Below are positions 31,079 to 39,100 of a DNA stretch of 64,000 nucleotides, one piece after another (position 1 is the stretch's first letter; each line of letters opens with the position of its first letter). This stretch comes from Actinospineispora acaciae DSM 45401 (GTDB taxonomy: Bacteria > Actinomycetota > Actinomycetes > Mycobacteriales > Pseudonocardiaceae). Both the position numbers and the translations under genes were made by a program. The DNA lies in contig NZ_JIAI01000010.1 of assembly GCF_000620785.1 (NCBI RefSeq), forward strand, positions 124,001-188,000. Reading direction: 5' to 3'. Below the pieces are notes generated by a model. That model made no database searches. It was not told the origin of the DNA and was given only the letters and a program-made list of their open reading frames with translations.

Positions 31079-32586
31079 TACTTCCAGGTGGTGCCGGTGC
31101 CCCGGTACTGCTCCACCGGGATGAGCCTGGTGCCGGGGCGCATCTGGTCGACGTAGAGGCGGCCGTGCAGGTGGTCGACCTCGTGCGCGACCAGCCGGGC
31201 CACCCCCCGGCGGAACGCGGTGATCTTCGTGACGCCGTCGATGTCGGTGTGCTCGACGTGGATGACCAGCGAGCGCGGCAGCTGGCCGCGCACGTCGAAG
31301 AAGCTCAGGCAGCCCTCGTACTGCTCGTCGGTCTCCGCGCCGGACTCGATGATCACGGGGTTCAGCAGCGTGATCGACTCGCCGGCCGGGGTGCGCACGA
31401 TCGCGGCCGCCCTGTCGATGCCGATCTGCGGCGCGGCCAGGCCCATGCCCTTGCCGAAGGTGTGCACCCTGGCGATGCGCTCGGCGGCGGAGTTGAGCTC
31501 GGTGATCACCCGGCGGGCGTCCTCGGCCTCGGCGGGGAGCGCGAAGCGGCGCGCGGCACGGTGCAGCAGCGGGTCGCCCTTCTGCACGACGCCCAGCGCG
31601 CGCATCGCCTCGCTGGGCCGCACGGCCGACCCGCCGCCCGCCACCGGATTGCCCCGGAAGTCCCATTCCAGGCGGTATCGGGCGTGCAGCGCGGGGCGTT
31701 CGGTGGACCAGGAGAACGTCACCCGGTCGCCATTGATCACTTTGTCCACGGCGGTCCGGAACGGCAGGGCCTCGGCGGTCATCGAGGTGTGCAGCCCCCA
31801 CACCACGGGCTTGAGGTCGACGGGAAAGTCGAGGGTGACCGAGAGCCTGTTCGTGGGCAGCCGCACCGCGCGCTGGAACCAATTCCCCCAATGCGCGTCG
31901 CTGACCGTGTACTCGTACTCGATCCAGGTCGACTCGCCCGGGTAGAGCGGGAAGTGTTCGGCCTGGTTGGCGAACAGCAACCAGATCTCTTTGAACGCGT
32001 CCCGGTCGTGATGCACGCTCCACTCCATCGGCTCGGTACGGTCCCCGCCGTGCCACGCCTGGAGGTTGATCTCTTCCCAACCCAGTGGGATCTCGCTGTA
32101 GAGCTGGTTGGAGCGTTCCGGGTCGCCCGGAAAGCGGTCCACCGAGATGCGAATGAGGTAGCGGCTGATCGGTTCGGTCCCGCCGTTGACCAGCCGGCGG
32201 CGCTGGGTGAGCCGGTAGGTGTGGCCCTCGTAGCGCAGCGTCGCGTCGTCGTGGTCGACGATCAGGCTCGCGGCTCCCACCGGCTCGGGCGGCTCGGGCG
32301 GGGGCGGTGGCCTCGGCTTTCCCGGGCGGGTGGCCTCGTAGTCCCGGAACGCCGCACGCAGCGCACCGCCGGCCCGCAGCGCCGCCTCGGCATGGGCCGC
32401 GAAGTCGCGGGACGGCCGTTCCGCGCCGGACTCGACCTTGGAGACGTACGACCTGTCGTATCCCATGTTCTTGGCCAGCGCGGTTCGGGACAGTCCGCGC
32501 ACATCCCGCCATCGGCGCAGCTCGACGGCGAACACGTTCGAGCCGGCGGGCTGGCCTCCGTATGAGAGGGAGTGCAGCCCGGACAT
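31075..32586 (-). CDS. Fusion of XRE-type HTH, unknown central domain and peptide deformylase
   Basis: Three-part protein of 503 aa. Residues 18-75 form an XRE helix-turn-helix (LSRTALAKNMGYDRSYVSKV). A Pro-run linker (88-102) follows, then an unassigned beta-rich, Trp-rich domain (105-315). Residues 325-503 are a peptide deformylase with all three motifs intact: GMGLAAPQ (380-387), EGCLS (424-428) and HEVDH (468-472), so metal binding and catalysis look possible. Deformylases normally are free 170-200-aa enzymes that remove formyl from new proteins. Fusion to a DNA-binding domain suggests a sensor or a self-regulating backup enzyme. ATG 32586 is chosen; ATG 32610 is possible. Phased repeats lie upstream. 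Confidence 0.85.
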   Translation of the reverse strand: MSGLHSLSYGGQPAGSNVFAVELRRWRDVRGLSRTALAKNMGYDRSYVSKVESGAERPSRDFAAHAEAALRAGGALRAAFRDYEATRPGKPRPPPPPEPPEPVGAASLIVDHDDATLRYEGHTYRLTQRRRLVNGGTEPISRYLIRISVDRFPGDPERSNQLYSEIPLGWEEINLQAWHGGDRTEPMEWSVHHDRDAFKEIWLLFANQAEHFPLYPGESTWIEYEYTVSDAHWGNWFQRAVRLPTNRLSVTLDFPVDLKPVVWGLHTSMTAEALPFRTAVDKVINGDRVTFSWSTERPALHARYRLEWDFRGNPVAGGGSAVRPSEAMRALGVVQKGDPLLHRAARRFALPAEAEDARRVITELNSAAERIARVHTFGKGMGLAAPQIGIDRAAAIVRTPAGESITLLNPVIIESGAETDEQYEGCLSFFDVRGQLPRSLVIHVEHTDIDGVTKITAFRRGVARLVAHEVDHLHGRLYVDQMRPGTRLIPVEQYRGTGTTWKY

Positions 32587-32617
32587 CAGCGCCGCCCCTT
32601 CTTCAGGCATCAATGCC

Positions 32618-32644
32618 GTGAGTGGGTGTGAGTTCAGCGTGAGT
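32618..32644. promoter_or_regulatory. Phased GTGAGT direct repeats upstream of the HTH-deformylase gene
   Basis: Three GTGAGT words at 32618, 32628 and 32639 are spaced 10 and 11 nt apart, about one helical turn each. They lie 32-58 nt upstream of the start of a protein that carries an XRE DNA-binding domain, so an autoregulatory operator is likely. Confidence 0.45.
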
Positions 32645-32721
32645 TGCCGCTCAGTCTATCCGCACGCCCGGGCCGACGGGTTTGATCAAATTCATGACGA
32701 ACCGCCGCGAAGGGATCCGGG

Positions 32722-33159
32722 ATGGCCAGGCGCAGACCTAGCGCCGGATGGTTCACGTGTTTGCGCGACAGCCAGGACCACGCCGTCACCGATGACGAAT
32801 TCATGCGGTGCAACGAACCGCCGGCCGGGTATGTCCAGGCCATTTGCGGTCACGAGGTCATGCTCGCGCCGGCCGCGACCCCGCCGTGCCCGACCTGCCC
32901 GAAGTGCGTCGCGCTGCTCGCGTCCCGGCGCCGCGTCGACCCCGCCCCGGAATGGGCCCGCTCGGCGTGGCAGCGCATTCTCCGGCGATTGATCAATTCT
33001 CGGGCGCCGGCGAATGACCAGCGGTGCGACGAGTCCGATCATCGGAGGTCCGGCGCCGCCCGGCACTCGTGGCCGGTCTCGGGCGCCGGGAAGGGCCACG
33101 ACGGGATGCTGACCATCCGGAGGCCCAGTCTTATTCAGAGGGGTCACGGCACGCGTTGA
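32722..33159 (+). CDS. Cys-rich small protein (CPTCPKC motif)
   Basis: Protein of 145 aa. The N-terminal half (WFTCLRDSQDHAVTDDEFMR, YVQAICGHEVMLAP, PPCPTCPKC) has His/Cys pairs that look like a small zinc ribbon; this pattern occurs in uncharacterised actinobacterial proteins beside PF04672 methyltransferase and XRE genes. The C-terminal 50 residues are basic and poorly structured. It is divergent from the HTH-deformylase gene. Function unknown; a metal-binding or nucleic-acid-binding role is a guess. Confidence 0.65.
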   Translation: MARRRPSAGWFTCLRDSQDHAVTDDEFMRCNEPPAGYVQAICGHEVMLAPAATPPCPTCPKCVALLASRRRVDPAPEWARSAWQRILRRLINSRAPANDQRCDESDHRRSGAARHSWPVSGAGKGHDGMLTIRRPSLIQRGHGTR

Positions 33160-33167
33160 GCGCCCGA

Positions 33168-33914
33168 TCAGTCCGGTTTGCGGGCGCTGGCCAGGAAGAA
33201 CGGCACGGCCAGGAACAGCCGGTCGGTGGCGGCGCGGCGCTCCTGGTCGGCCAGCCAGCGGGCCAGCGCGTCCGGTTCGACGCCGGACGGCGAGGCGCCG
33301 GCGAGCTGGCGCATGAGGGCGAGCGCCATCGGGTCGGTGAACAGGAGGGTGTGGACCTCGGCGCGGACGTCGGCGAACCCGGCGTCCAGCAGCGCGCCCC
33401 GGTGGCTCCTGGCCGCTCGCGGGTTGCGGATCCGGTCGGCCGTGGCGTGGACCAGCGCGCGGGTGGTGGCCGGGTCGGCGGAGTCCACCACCACCGCGTC
33501 CCAATCCTGGCCGACCAGCACGATCCGGCCGCCGGGGGCGAGCACCCGGCGGGCCTCGGCCAGCGCGGCGGCCGGGTCGGCCAGCTCGTGGAACACCTTG
33601 TCCGCCCGGTAGCCGGCCACCTCGCCGTCGGCCAGCGGGAGGTCGTACGCCTCGCCGGCCCGGAACTCGCCGTCCGGCCAGCGCTCGCGGGCCAGCGCGA
33701 GCATGTCAGGGTCCGGGTCGATGCCGACCGCCCGTACCCCCAGCCGGCCCAGCTCGGCTACCGCCCGGCCGGCGCCGCAGCCGACGTCTACCACCGTCTC
33801 GCCTTCTCCTGGTACCAGCCGCCGGTAGCCGAGCTCGCGCAGCGCGGTTGCGTCCGGCCGGGCGTCCAGCGCGTCGAGCACCGTGACCATCGAGTCGTTC
33901 ATTGACGTGGACAT
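33168..33914 (-). CDS. Class I SAM-dependent methyltransferase
   Basis: Protein of about 248 aa. The SAM motif is VVDVGCGAGRAVAEL near residue 42, and the motif II acidic residue is in GIDPDPDMLALARERW. EARRVLAPGGRIVLVGQDWDAV is the motif IV/V region typical of UbiE/Methyltransf_11 enzymes. The gene is divergent from the MerR regulator at 33943; a 22-nt palindrome sits exactly between the starts. ATG at 33914 (or 33902) is chosen since longer readings would start within the operator. The transcript may be leaderless or nearly so. The substrate is unknown. Confidence 0.82.
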   Translation of the reverse strand: MSTSMNDSMVTVLDALDARPDATALRELGYRRLVPGEGETVVDVGCGAGRAVAELGRLGVRAVGIDPDPDMLALARERWPDGEFRAGEAYDLPLADGEVAGYRADKVFHELADPAAALAEARRVLAPGGRIVLVGQDWDAVVVDSADPATTRALVHATADRIRNPRAARSHRGALLDAGFADVRAEVHTLLFTDPMALALMRQLAGASPSGVEPDALARWLADQERRAATDRLFLAVPFFLASARKPD

Positions 33915-33928
33915 GGTGTCGAGGGTGC

Positions 33929-33950
33929 GACTTAATGTCGACATGAAGTC
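33929..33950. promoter_or_regulatory. MerR-type operator between merR and methyltransferase
   Basis: Near-perfect 22-nt palindrome gacttaatgtcgacatgaagtc (one mismatched pair) that overlaps the MerR start codon at 33943. On the minus strand ttgact forms a -35 box merging into the palindrome, the usual MerR geometry of an operator in an overlong spacer. Confidence 0.75.
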
Positions 33951-34359
33951 AACCGACGGTTCGCTGGGCGTCGGCGAGGCGGCGCGGCGGTTCGGGTTGG
34001 CGCCGCACGTGCTGCGGCACTGGGAGTCGGTGGGCCTGCTCGCGCCCTCGCGGGTCGCCGGCGACCGGCGCCGTTACGGGCCCGAGGACCTGTTCCGGAT
34101 CGGCATGGTCGTGCTGGGCAAGCGCGCCGGGTTCGGGCTGGACCGGATGCGCGAGCTGCTCTCCACCGGTGACGCCGCGCGCCAGCGGGCGGCCTTGCGG
34201 GCACAGCGCGACGAGCTGGTCCGGCGGATCGCCGATGCCCGGGCCGCGCTGGGCATGATCGACCACGCGCTGGAGTGCGACCACGACGACATCAGCGCGT
34301 GCCCGAACTTCCAGGCCGCCGTCCGCGCCCACCCCGCCCTGGCCGAACGCCTGCCGTAG
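33943..34359 (+). CDS. MerR-family transcriptional regulator
   Basis: Protein of 138 aa. The MerR HTH is GVGEAARRFGLAPHVLRHWESVGLL and the second wing VAGDRRRYGPEDLFRIGMVV, followed by a dimerisation coiled coil and a short effector tail with two Cys (ALECDHDDISACPNF), which may bind a metal or sense oxidation. The ATG at 33943 lies within a palindromic operator, so it is autoregulated and probably controls the divergent methyltransferase. The start upstream at 33883 is rejected because it would run through the operator. Confidence 0.9.
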   Translation: MKSTDGSLGVGEAARRFGLAPHVLRHWESVGLLAPSRVAGDRRRYGPEDLFRIGMVVLGKRAGFGLDRMRELLSTGDAARQRAALRAQRDELVRRIADARAALGMIDHALECDHDDISACPNFQAAVRAHPALAERLP

Positions 34360-34416
34360 TACGCCGGTCCCCTTCCAAGCGTGATCGGAGGGGACCGGCG
34401 TACGCCGGGTGTCGCG

Positions 34417-35031
34417 TCAGCCGGCGAGCAGGCGCCGCATCTGGTCGATCTCGGCGCGCTGCGCGTCGGTGATCTTCTGGGCGAGGGCCTTGGCCTCCGC
34501 GTCACGCCCGTCGCGCAGCTCGGTGGCCGACATCGCCACCGCGCCCTCGTGGTGGGCGATCATCATGGTGAGGAACTGCCTGTCGAACTCGGCGGCCTTG
34601 GCCTGTCCGAGCTTGCCCATGTCCGCGTCGCTCATCATGCCGGCCATGTCGTGCCCAGCGCCGTGCGCCGTGCCGTGATCCATCCCGGGCATGGCGGCGG
34701 GCGCTCCCCAGCGGGCGAGCATCGCGTTGAGCTGGTCGATCTCGGGCTGCTGGGCGGCCTGGATGGCGGACGCCAGCTTCTTGACCTCGGCCGAGGCGGC
34801 GCGGGTCGGCGCGAGCTCGGCCATCCGGACCGCCTGGGTGTGGTGCGGGATCATCTGCTGGGCGAACCGGACGTCGGCCTCGTTGTGCTCGGCGGCCTGG
34901 CTCGCGGGCGCCAACGACGCCGGCGGCGCCGAGGGCGGTGCGGCCTGTGACGCACCGGTGTTGCCGCAGGCGGCCAGGATTCCTGACGTGGCCAGGGCAA
35001 GCGTCACCTTCATGATCTTTTTGGTGTGCAT
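34417..35031 (-). CDS. DUF305 lipoprotein
   Basis: Secreted lipoprotein of 204 aa: signal IMKVTLALATSGILAAC with lipobox LAAC, a Pro/Ala linker, then a DUF305 domain with the repeated ferritin-like half-motifs QQMIPHHTQAVRMAE and LTMMIAHHEGAVAMS. A Met/His-rich insert (MPGMDHGTAHGAGHDMAGMM) sits between the halves. DUF305 proteins frequently lie with copper-handling genes, and the Met/His insert would suit copper binding. It is 54 nt upstream of... the gene order places the His-rich membrane protein at 35086-35511 first, so the two are probably co-transcribed. Confidence 0.9.
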   Translation of the reverse strand: MHTKKIMKVTLALATSGILAACGNTGASQAAPPSAPPASLAPASQAAEHNEADVRFAQQMIPHHTQAVRMAELAPTRAASAEVKKLASAIQAAQQPEIDQLNAMLARWGAPAAMPGMDHGTAHGAGHDMAGMMSDADMGKLGQAKAAEFDRQFLTMMIAHHEGAVAMSATELRDGRDAEAKALAQKITDAQRAEIDQMRRLLAG

Positions 35032-35085
35032 TGTGGAACTACTCCGCTTTCGTTGACGTGATCGGACACCGGAAACCGGTGCGGA

Positions 35086-35511
35086 TCAGCGCAACGACAC
35101 GCAGAGTTCGGCCAGGCGTACGGACGTCGGCGGGGGCGCGCGCGGATGGGGGCACGGGGTGGGCATGCCGGCTGGGCGGCCGGCCACCGTGGCGCGCCGG
35201 CCGAGCACGGCCAGCAACAGCGGCGCGGCCAGCGCGAGCAACAGCGTGCCCAGCACGGCCAGGCACAGGTGCAGCAGCGCGGACGGGCCGTCGCCGTGGT
35301 GCCCGTGACCTGTCTGCGCCGGGTCATGGTCCGGAGCGGACACCTCCGCCGGATGCTCGGCCATCGCCGACATCGCCGCCGCCGGCGCGGGCTCCGACTC
35401 ATGACCCACGCCACCGCCGCCGCCCAGCATCAGGCTGTGCATGGCGACCAGTCCGGCGGCGATCGCGAGCACGAGCGACCACCGCACGCTCGTCGCCCGC
35501 CAGCCGGTCAT
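35086..35511 (-). CDS. His-rich membrane protein (DUF6153-like)
   Basis: Protein of 141 aa with an N-terminal membrane segment (WSLVLAIAAGLVAMHSLML), a His/Asp/Met-rich extracytoplasmic loop (HDPAQTGHGHHGDG), a second membrane segment (LHLCLAVLGTLLLALAAPLLLAVL) and a Pro-rich tail. This layout matches small actinobacterial proteins labelled DUF6153, which accompany DUF305 and copper genes. It is directly upstream of the DUF305 gene on the same strand, 54 nt away. Metal binding at the membrane is inference. Confidence 0.8.
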   Translation of the reverse strand: MTGWRATSVRWSLVLAIAAGLVAMHSLMLGGGGGVGHESEPAPAAAMSAMAEHPAEVSAPDHDPAQTGHGHHGDGPSALLHLCLAVLGTLLLALAAPLLLAVLGRRATVAGRPAGMPTPCPHPRAPPPTSVRLAELCVSLR

Positions 35512-35537
35512 GCCCTCACGGTAGCGCCCACCCCCGG

Positions 35538-36515
35538 TCAGGGCTCCAACAGCACCTTCCCGACGGTCCCCCGCGACTCCAGCGCAGCGTGCGCCTCGGC
35601 CGCCTTGGCCAGCGGGAACCTGCTGCCCACCAGCGGCACCAGCCGGCCGGCGGCCAGCTCGGACAGCGACCGCAGCTCCAGCGCGCGGATCACCTCGGGC
35701 CGGCCGATCAGCCTCGGACCCAGCGAGGTCACTGTCAGCCCCTTCTCCAGCAGGTCCTCCGTCTCGAACCGGGTCGGCGTGCCCGCCGTCCAGCCGAAGA
35801 TGACCTGCCGGCCACCGACACCGAGCAGCTGCAGCGACCGCCGCCCCACCTCGCCGCCCACCCCGTCGAACACCAGGCTCGGCTCGCGGTCGCCGAGGGC
35901 CGCCCGCAACCGATCCGGCCAGTCCGGTTCCAGGTAGTCCACGGCGGCGTCCGCGCCGAGCGCGCGCACCCGCTCGACCTTCTCCGGCCCGCCGGCCAGG
36001 CCCGCCACGAACGCGCCGGCACCCAGCGCGGCCTGCACGAACAGGTTCCCCAGACCCCCCGCGGCGGACGGAACCAGCACCACGTCCGCGCTGGTCACGG
36101 CCGCCAGGTCGAGCACGGCGAGCGCCGTCCGGCCGGTGCCGATCATGGCGACGGCGGCGTCGAACCCGACCTCGTCGGGCAGCCGGTGCGCCGAGCGGGC
36201 GGCCACCACCGCGCGTTCGGCGTACCCGCCGCTGGCCCAGCCGAGGTGGGCGACCACACGCGCGCCGAGCCACCCCTGGTCCACCCCGTCGCCCACCGCG
36301 TCCACGACGCCGGCGACCTCCCGCCCGGGGGTCATCGGCAGCTCCGGGTCCGGGAACTTCCCGTCGTAGCTGCCGGCACGCAGTACGGTGTCCACCAGGT
36401 GCACCCCGGCCGCCCGCACCGCGATCCGGACCTGCCCCTCGGCCGGCTCGGGGTCGGGCACCTGCTCGTAGCGCAACGTGTCGGGCGGACCGAAGGCATG
36501 CTGTCGAATCGCGTA
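35538..36515 (-). CDS. Zinc-binding-dehydrogenase-type quinone oxidoreductase (QOR-like)
   Basis: MDR-family protein of 325 aa. The N-terminal GroES-like domain is MYAIRQHAFGPPDTLRYEQVPDPEP, and the NADPH-binding domain carries VLVPSAAGGLGNLFVQAA and later GGVGG...VFDGVGGEVG. The structural and catalytic zinc Cys residues of alcohol dehydrogenases are missing, as in zeta-crystallin/quinone oxidoreductases. It should catalyse NADPH-dependent one-electron reduction of quinones or enones. The ATG at 36515 fits the family start better than 36527. Confidence 0.88.
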   Translation of the reverse strand, partial: YAIRQHAFGPPDTLRYEQVPDPEPAEGQVRIAVRAAGVHLVDTVLRAGSYDGKFPDPELPMTPGREVAGVVDAVGDGVDQGWLGARVVAHLGWASGGYAERAVVAARSAHRLPDEVGFDAAVAMIGTGRTALAVLDLAAVTSADVVLVPSAAGGLGNLFVQAALGAGAFVAGLAGGPEKVERVRALGADAAVDYLEPDWPDRLRAALGDREPSLVFDGVGGEVGRRSLQLLGVGGRQVIFGWTAGTPTRFETEDLLEKGLTVTSLGPRLIGRPEVIRALELRSLSELAAGRLVPLVGSRFPLAKAAEAHAALESRGTVGKVLLEP

Positions 36516-36552
36516 CATGCCGACCACGCTAAAACCTCAACGGAAGTTCAGG

Positions 36553-38211
36553 TCAAGCGTTCTCCGGCGCCCCGGGGCCGGGCAGCGGGCGCCCGGCCGG
36601 CGGCCCCAACCCCGGCCGAGGACCTGACGCCGGCTGCGGACCTGACGCCGGCCGAGGACCTGCGACCGGCCGTGGTCCGACCACCGGCCGAACCCCGGGC
36701 GCCGTCGGCGGGCCACCAGGGACCGGTCCGAAGCCGTTCACCGGCAGCCGCACGGTGAACACCGTCCGCCCCGGCACGCTCTGCACCCCGACCCGACCGC
36801 CGTGCGCGGCCACCACCCCGTACACGATGGCCAGTCCCAGCCCGGTGCTCCCGGCCGCCCGCGACCGCGAGCTGTCCCCCCGGGCGAACCGGCCGAACAC
36901 GTGCGGCACCAGCTCCCTCGGGATGCCCGGGCCGTCGTCGGAGATCCGCAGCCACACCTCGGCCGGCGAGCCGACCAGCTCGGAGTACACGGTGGTGCCC
37001 GGCGGGGTGTGCACGCGCGCGTTCGTGAGCAGGTTGGCCAGCACCTGGGACAGCCGGGCGGCGTCCCCGGTCACGGTGACCGGCTCCTCGGGCACCCGCA
37101 GCATCCAGCGGTGGTCGGGGCCGGCCGCGTGCGCGTCGCTCACCGCGTCGACCACCAGTTGGGAGACGTCCACCGGCTCGCGGGCCAGCGGGCGCCCGGC
37201 GTCCAGGCGGGCCAGCAGCAGCATGTCCTCCACCAGCGAGGTCATCCGCTCGGCCTGCGAGGTGATCCGGCGCAGCGCGTGCGCCACGTCCGGTGGCATG
37301 TTGTCCTCGCCGCTGCGGCGGGTCAGCTCGGCGTAGCCCCGGATGGCGGCCAGCGGCGTGCGCAGCTCGTGGCTGGCGTCGGCGATGAACTGGCGCAGCT
37401 GGGTCTCGCTGGCCTGGCGGGCGTTGAGCGCGGACGCCACGTGGTCCAGCATCCGGTTCAGCGCCGCGCCGACGGCGCCGACCTCAGTGCGCGGGTCGGT
37501 GTCGGCCGGGGCCACCCGCTCGGCCAGCGCCACCTCGCCCCGGTCCAGCCGCCGCTCGGTCACCTGGCTCGCGGTGGCGGCGACCCGGCGCAGCGGCCGC
37601 AACGTGAACCGCACTATCAGGGCGCTGGCCACGCCGGCGACCACCAGCCCGCCGGCGGCCGCGACCAGCACGATCTTGGTCAGCCTGGTGACCACCGCGT
37701 CCACCTCGCTGAGCGGCAGCCCGGTGACCAGGGTGACGCCGTCGGAGTGCTCGTCGACGATCAGCCGGTAGGCGCCGAGCCTGCCGACGTGGCGGGTGTG
37801 CGGGTCGCCGTCCGGCGGGGCGTCGAGCAGCGCGTCGTCCTCGTCCTCGCCGACCACCCGGGTGGCGCCGTCGGCCTTGAGCACGCCGAACTGCCGGACC
37901 TTGCGGTCCACGATCCGCGCGCTCAACGTGCCCATCGCCTGGCCCGACGCGTTGAGGAACCCGGGCACCGCGTCCCGGTCGTCATGATGCTCACGGCTGT
38001 ACGAGGACGACGCCCGCTTCGCGGCGGCCACCAACTGCTCGTCGAGGTGCTCGTAGAGGTACTCCCGCAGGAAGATCAGCGAAAACCCGCCGACCAGGAC
38101 GAACAGCACGGCCAGCATGACCATGATGGCGGCGACCAGCCGCCAGCGCAGCGGTATCCCACTGGCCCATTGCCTCGCCGACCGCCCCAGCCCCGCCGCG
38201 CTCAGCCGCAC
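36553..38211 (-). CDS. Two-component sensor histidine kinase with Pro-rich tail
   Basis: Membrane sensor kinase of 552 aa. Order: cytoplasmic start, TM1 (AAIMVMLAVLFVLVGGFSLIF), an extracellular sensor of about 130 aa, TM2 (IVLVAAAGGLVVAGVASALIV), HAMP, HisKA with DASHELRTPLAAIRGY (phospho-His), then ATPase with N-box NLLTNARVH, G1 DDGPGIP and G2 GLGLAIV. After the kinase core about 60 residues of a (A/V)xGPRP repeat follow, encoded by near-identical 18-21-bp DNA repeats. GTG start 12 nt after the response regulator stop. It is of the TcrY/PrrB-like class; the stimulus is unknown. Confidence 0.92.
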   Translation of the reverse strand: MRLSAAGLGRSARQWASGIPLRWRLVAAIMVMLAVLFVLVGGFSLIFLREYLYEHLDEQLVAAAKRASSSYSREHHDDRDAVPGFLNASGQAMGTLSARIVDRKVRQFGVLKADGATRVVGEDEDDALLDAPPDGDPHTRHVGRLGAYRLIVDEHSDGVTLVTGLPLSEVDAVVTRLTKIVLVAAAGGLVVAGVASALIVRFTLRPLRRVAATASQVTERRLDRGEVALAERVAPADTDPRTEVGAVGAALNRMLDHVASALNARQASETQLRQFIADASHELRTPLAAIRGYAELTRRSGEDNMPPDVAHALRRITSQAERMTSLVEDMLLLARLDAGRPLAREPVDVSQLVVDAVSDAHAAGPDHRWMLRVPEEPVTVTGDAARLSQVLANLLTNARVHTPPGTTVYSELVGSPAEVWLRISDDGPGIPRELVPHVFGRFARGDSSRSRAAGSTGLGLAIVYGVVAAHGGRVGVQSVPGRTVFTVRLPVNGFGPVPGGPPTAPGVRPVVGPRPVAGPRPASGPQPASGPRPGLGPPAGRPLPGPGAPENA

Positions 38212-38223
38212 CGGCGGCCCCGC

Positions 38224-38973
38224 CTACTCCTCCGCCGGGCGTAACGCATAGCCCGCCCCGCGCAGTGTGTGGATCATCGGCGCGCGCCCGGCGTCGATCT
38301 TTTTGCGCAGGTAGGAGATGTAGAGCTCGACCACGTTGGACTGGCCGCCGAAGTCGTAGTGCCACACCCGGTCCAGGATCTGCGCCTTGCTGAGCACCCG
38401 GCGGGGGTTGCGCATCATGTAGCGCAGCAGCTCGAACTCGGTGGCGGTCAGCGTGATCGACTCGCCGGCCCGGTGCACCTCGCGGCTGTCCTCGTCCATG
38501 GTCAGGTCGCCGACCACCAGCTGCGCGTCGGCCCGCGCGGTGCCGCGCCCGGCCCTGCGCATCAGCGCCCGCAGCCGCGCGACCACCTCCTCCAGGCTGA
38601 ACGGCTTGGGCACGTAGTCGTCCCCGCCCGCGGTCAGCCCGGCGATCCGGTCCTCCACCGCGTCCTTGGCGGTCAGGAACAGCACCGGCAGGTCGGGCGT
38701 CTCGGCGTGGATCCGCCGCAGCACCTCCAGCCCGTCGATGTCGGGCAGCATGATGTCCAGCACCACGGCATCCGGGCGGAACTCCCTGGCCGCCTTCACC
38801 GCACCCAACCCGTCCGCCGCCGAGCGGACCTCCCAGCCTTCGTAGCGCAGCGCCATGGACAGCAGCTCGGTCAGGGTGGCCTCGTCGTCGACCACGAGCA
38901 CCCGCACCGGGCTGCCGTCCGGACGACGCAGCTGCCCCCGACCGCTGTCCTGGGCCGCCGAGCGCGCGTTCAT
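38224..38973 (-). CDS. OmpR-family response regulator
   Basis: Protein of 249 aa: receiver domain with the phospho-acceptor Asp in DAVVLDIMLPD and the switch Lys in VLFLTAKDAV, then an OmpR/PhoB winged-helix domain ending SNVVELYISYLRKKIDAG. It is the partner of the kinase encoded directly downstream. The ATG at 38973 is chosen because gggag is at a proper distance; another ATG at 38982 lies too close to it. Target genes cannot be seen from the sequence. Confidence 0.93.
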   Translation of the reverse strand: MNARSAAQDSGRGQLRRPDGSPVRVLVVDDEATLTELLSMALRYEGWEVRSAADGLGAVKAAREFRPDAVVLDIMLPDIDGLEVLRRIHAETPDLPVLFLTAKDAVEDRIAGLTAGGDDYVPKPFSLEEVVARLRALMRRAGRGTARADAQLVVGDLTMDEDSREVHRAGESITLTATEFELLRYMMRNPRRVLSKAQILDRVWHYDFGGQSNVVELYISYLRKKIDAGRAPMIHTLRGAGYALRPAEE

Positions 38974-39100
38974 GGTCGACATTCTCCCAGGTTCACGCCC
39001 GGGACTGTGTCGCCGATGAGGGGTGTCTGTGTATCACCTGTGAGTGGCGCGCGTGTTATACCCGTACTCGCCGCTCACATCCGCGCGTAGCGTGCGTCCC

